A stretch of DNA of 6,658 bases from NCBI GenBank assembly GCA_947254045.1, contig CAMYBO010000073.1, positions 1-6,658 of the forward strand, in the 5' to 3' direction. A program made the translations under genes and the position numbers. The DNA is from an uncultured Granulicatella sp. GTDB lineage: Bacteria; Bacillota; Bacilli; Lactobacillales; Aerococcaceae. Below, piece after piece: positions 6,536 through 6,658 of the stretch (position 1 is its first letter; every line of letters begins with the position of its first letter). The notes under the pieces are model-generated. The model was not told the DNA's origin. It saw nothing but the letters and a program-made list of their open reading frames with translations, and ran no database searches.

Positions 6536-6547
6536 TATGAATTCATA
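6536..6547. promoter_or_regulatory. 12-bp perfect palindrome in the arcA leader, possible operator
   Basis: TATGAATTCATA, extended to an imperfect 18-bp dyad (6533-6550) with one mismatched pair. Each half reads TATGAAT, which fits the TNTGAAT half-site of ARG boxes bound by ArgR/AhrC-type regulators. However, the halves overlap instead of being separated as in a standard 18-bp ARG box. It lies about 60 nt downstream of the predicted transcription start and 35 nt before arcA. An operator is plausible, but the protein is unknown and no regulator gene is in the window. Confidence 0.4.
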
Positions 6548-6563
6548 GCTTAGGAAATAGAAC

Positions 6564-6590
6564 AATAAGTTGATCGGGCTTATTTTTAAG
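6564..6590 (-). other. Small alternative hairpins in the arcA leader
   Basis: On the minus strand CTTAAAAATAAG (6590-6579) can fold on itself (CTTA with TAAG). Alternatively AATAAG (6584-6579) can pair with CTTATT (6569-6564) across a 9-nt loop. The two share a strand and exclude each other. Both stems are short and A/T-rich, so a regulatory role is uncertain. Confidence 0.25.
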
Positions 6591-6610
6591 TACCACTTCC
6601 TTATACACCT

Positions 6611-6639
6611 ATATTACTGCTAATTGAATTCGTTTTCAA
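6611..6639 (-). promoter_or_regulatory. Predicted sigma-A promoter of the arc operon
   Basis: TTGAAA (6639-6634; five of six to the -35 consensus), a 17-nt spacer, then TAATAT (6616-6611; four of six to the -10 consensus). Transcription would begin near 6604, leaving a leader of about 100 nt. A second -10-like hexamer TATAAG (6605-6600) has only a poor partner, TTCAAT, 17 nt upstream. The -35 falls inside a cre site. Confidence 0.6.
6624..6639 (-). promoter_or_regulatory. cre site (CcpA operator) overlapping the arcA -35
   Basis: TTGAAAACGAATTCAA on the minus strand matches the catabolite-responsive element consensus WTGNAANCGNWNNCAW at every fixed position, and it differs from the stricter TGWAANCGNTNWCA at one base. 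The outer five bases on each side form a perfect dyad. It overlaps the predicted -35, so CcpA binding should block polymerase. CcpA control of arc operons is known in streptococci and other lactic acid bacteria. Confidence 0.75.
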
Positions 6640-6658
6640 GTTAGTTTTTAGTTAAAAT

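Noticed and set aside
6543..6608. Possible 21-residue leader peptide upstream of arcA starting with GTG at 6608
   Set aside because: It has no Shine-Dalgarno, its start would lie upstream of the predicted transcription start, and it contains no arginine codons as an attenuator peptide would.
1..6658. tRNA, rRNA, CRISPR array or riboswitch
   Set aside because: No clover-leaf, rRNA-like segment, regularly spaced repeats or recognisable riboswitch core was seen; all non-coding gaps are under 180 nt and are accounted for by leaders and hairpins.

Overview
The window carries a complete arginine deiminase (ADI) pathway operon, transcribed entirely from the minus strand. In transcription order (right to left) it reads arcA (arginine deiminase), arcB (catabolic ornithine carbamoyltransferase), arcD (YfcC/DcuC-type membrane carrier, the probable arginine/ornithine exchanger), a PepV-like M20 dipeptidase (the 'arcT' position of streptococcal operons) and arcC (carbamate kinase). 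The low-GC, strongly A/T-ending codon use, the extended AAAGGAG-type ribosome binding sites, the CcpA-type cre site and the gene order arcA-B-D-pepV-C all point to a Firmicute of the order Lactobacillales. From remembered sequences the proteins resemble Streptococcus and its relatives most. The genus cannot be fixed from the window; a Carnobacteriaceae member such as Granulicatella is possible but is a guess.

Layout: 6502-6658 is the arcA leader and promoter region. It holds a TTGAAA/TAATAT promoter whose -35 is embedded in a near-consensus cre site, a 12-bp perfect palindrome (TATGAATTCATA) and a small hairpin. 5284-6501 is arcA and 4203-5216 is arcB. A strong hairpin plus U-tract (4136-4181) then separates arcB from arcD (2571-4112). 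A GC-rich hairpin (2521-2551) lies between arcD and the dipeptidase gene (1161-2501), which is followed 38 nt later by arcC (175-1122). The operon ends in a textbook terminator at 103-141.

Left of the terminator, still on the minus strand, a new gene starts at position 34 with an excellent Shine-Dalgarno sequence and runs off the window. Its 11 visible residues (MDYCIRKLLGL) look like the start of an ISL3-family transposase. A perfect 10-bp inverted repeat there could fold over its ribosome binding site in read-through RNA.

Working model: ArcD brings arginine in and ornithine out. ArcA makes citrulline and ammonia, ArcB makes ornithine and carbamoyl phosphate, and ArcC uses carbamoyl phosphate to make ATP, releasing CO2 and ammonia. 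The dipeptidase may supply arginine from peptides. The pathway yields ATP and raises pH. The cre/promoter overlap suggests it is off when glucose is plentiful, and the hairpin after arcB suggests that arcAB are made in excess over arcD-pepV-arcC. The core operon is well known; the less ordinary material is in its non-coding joints and at the left edge.
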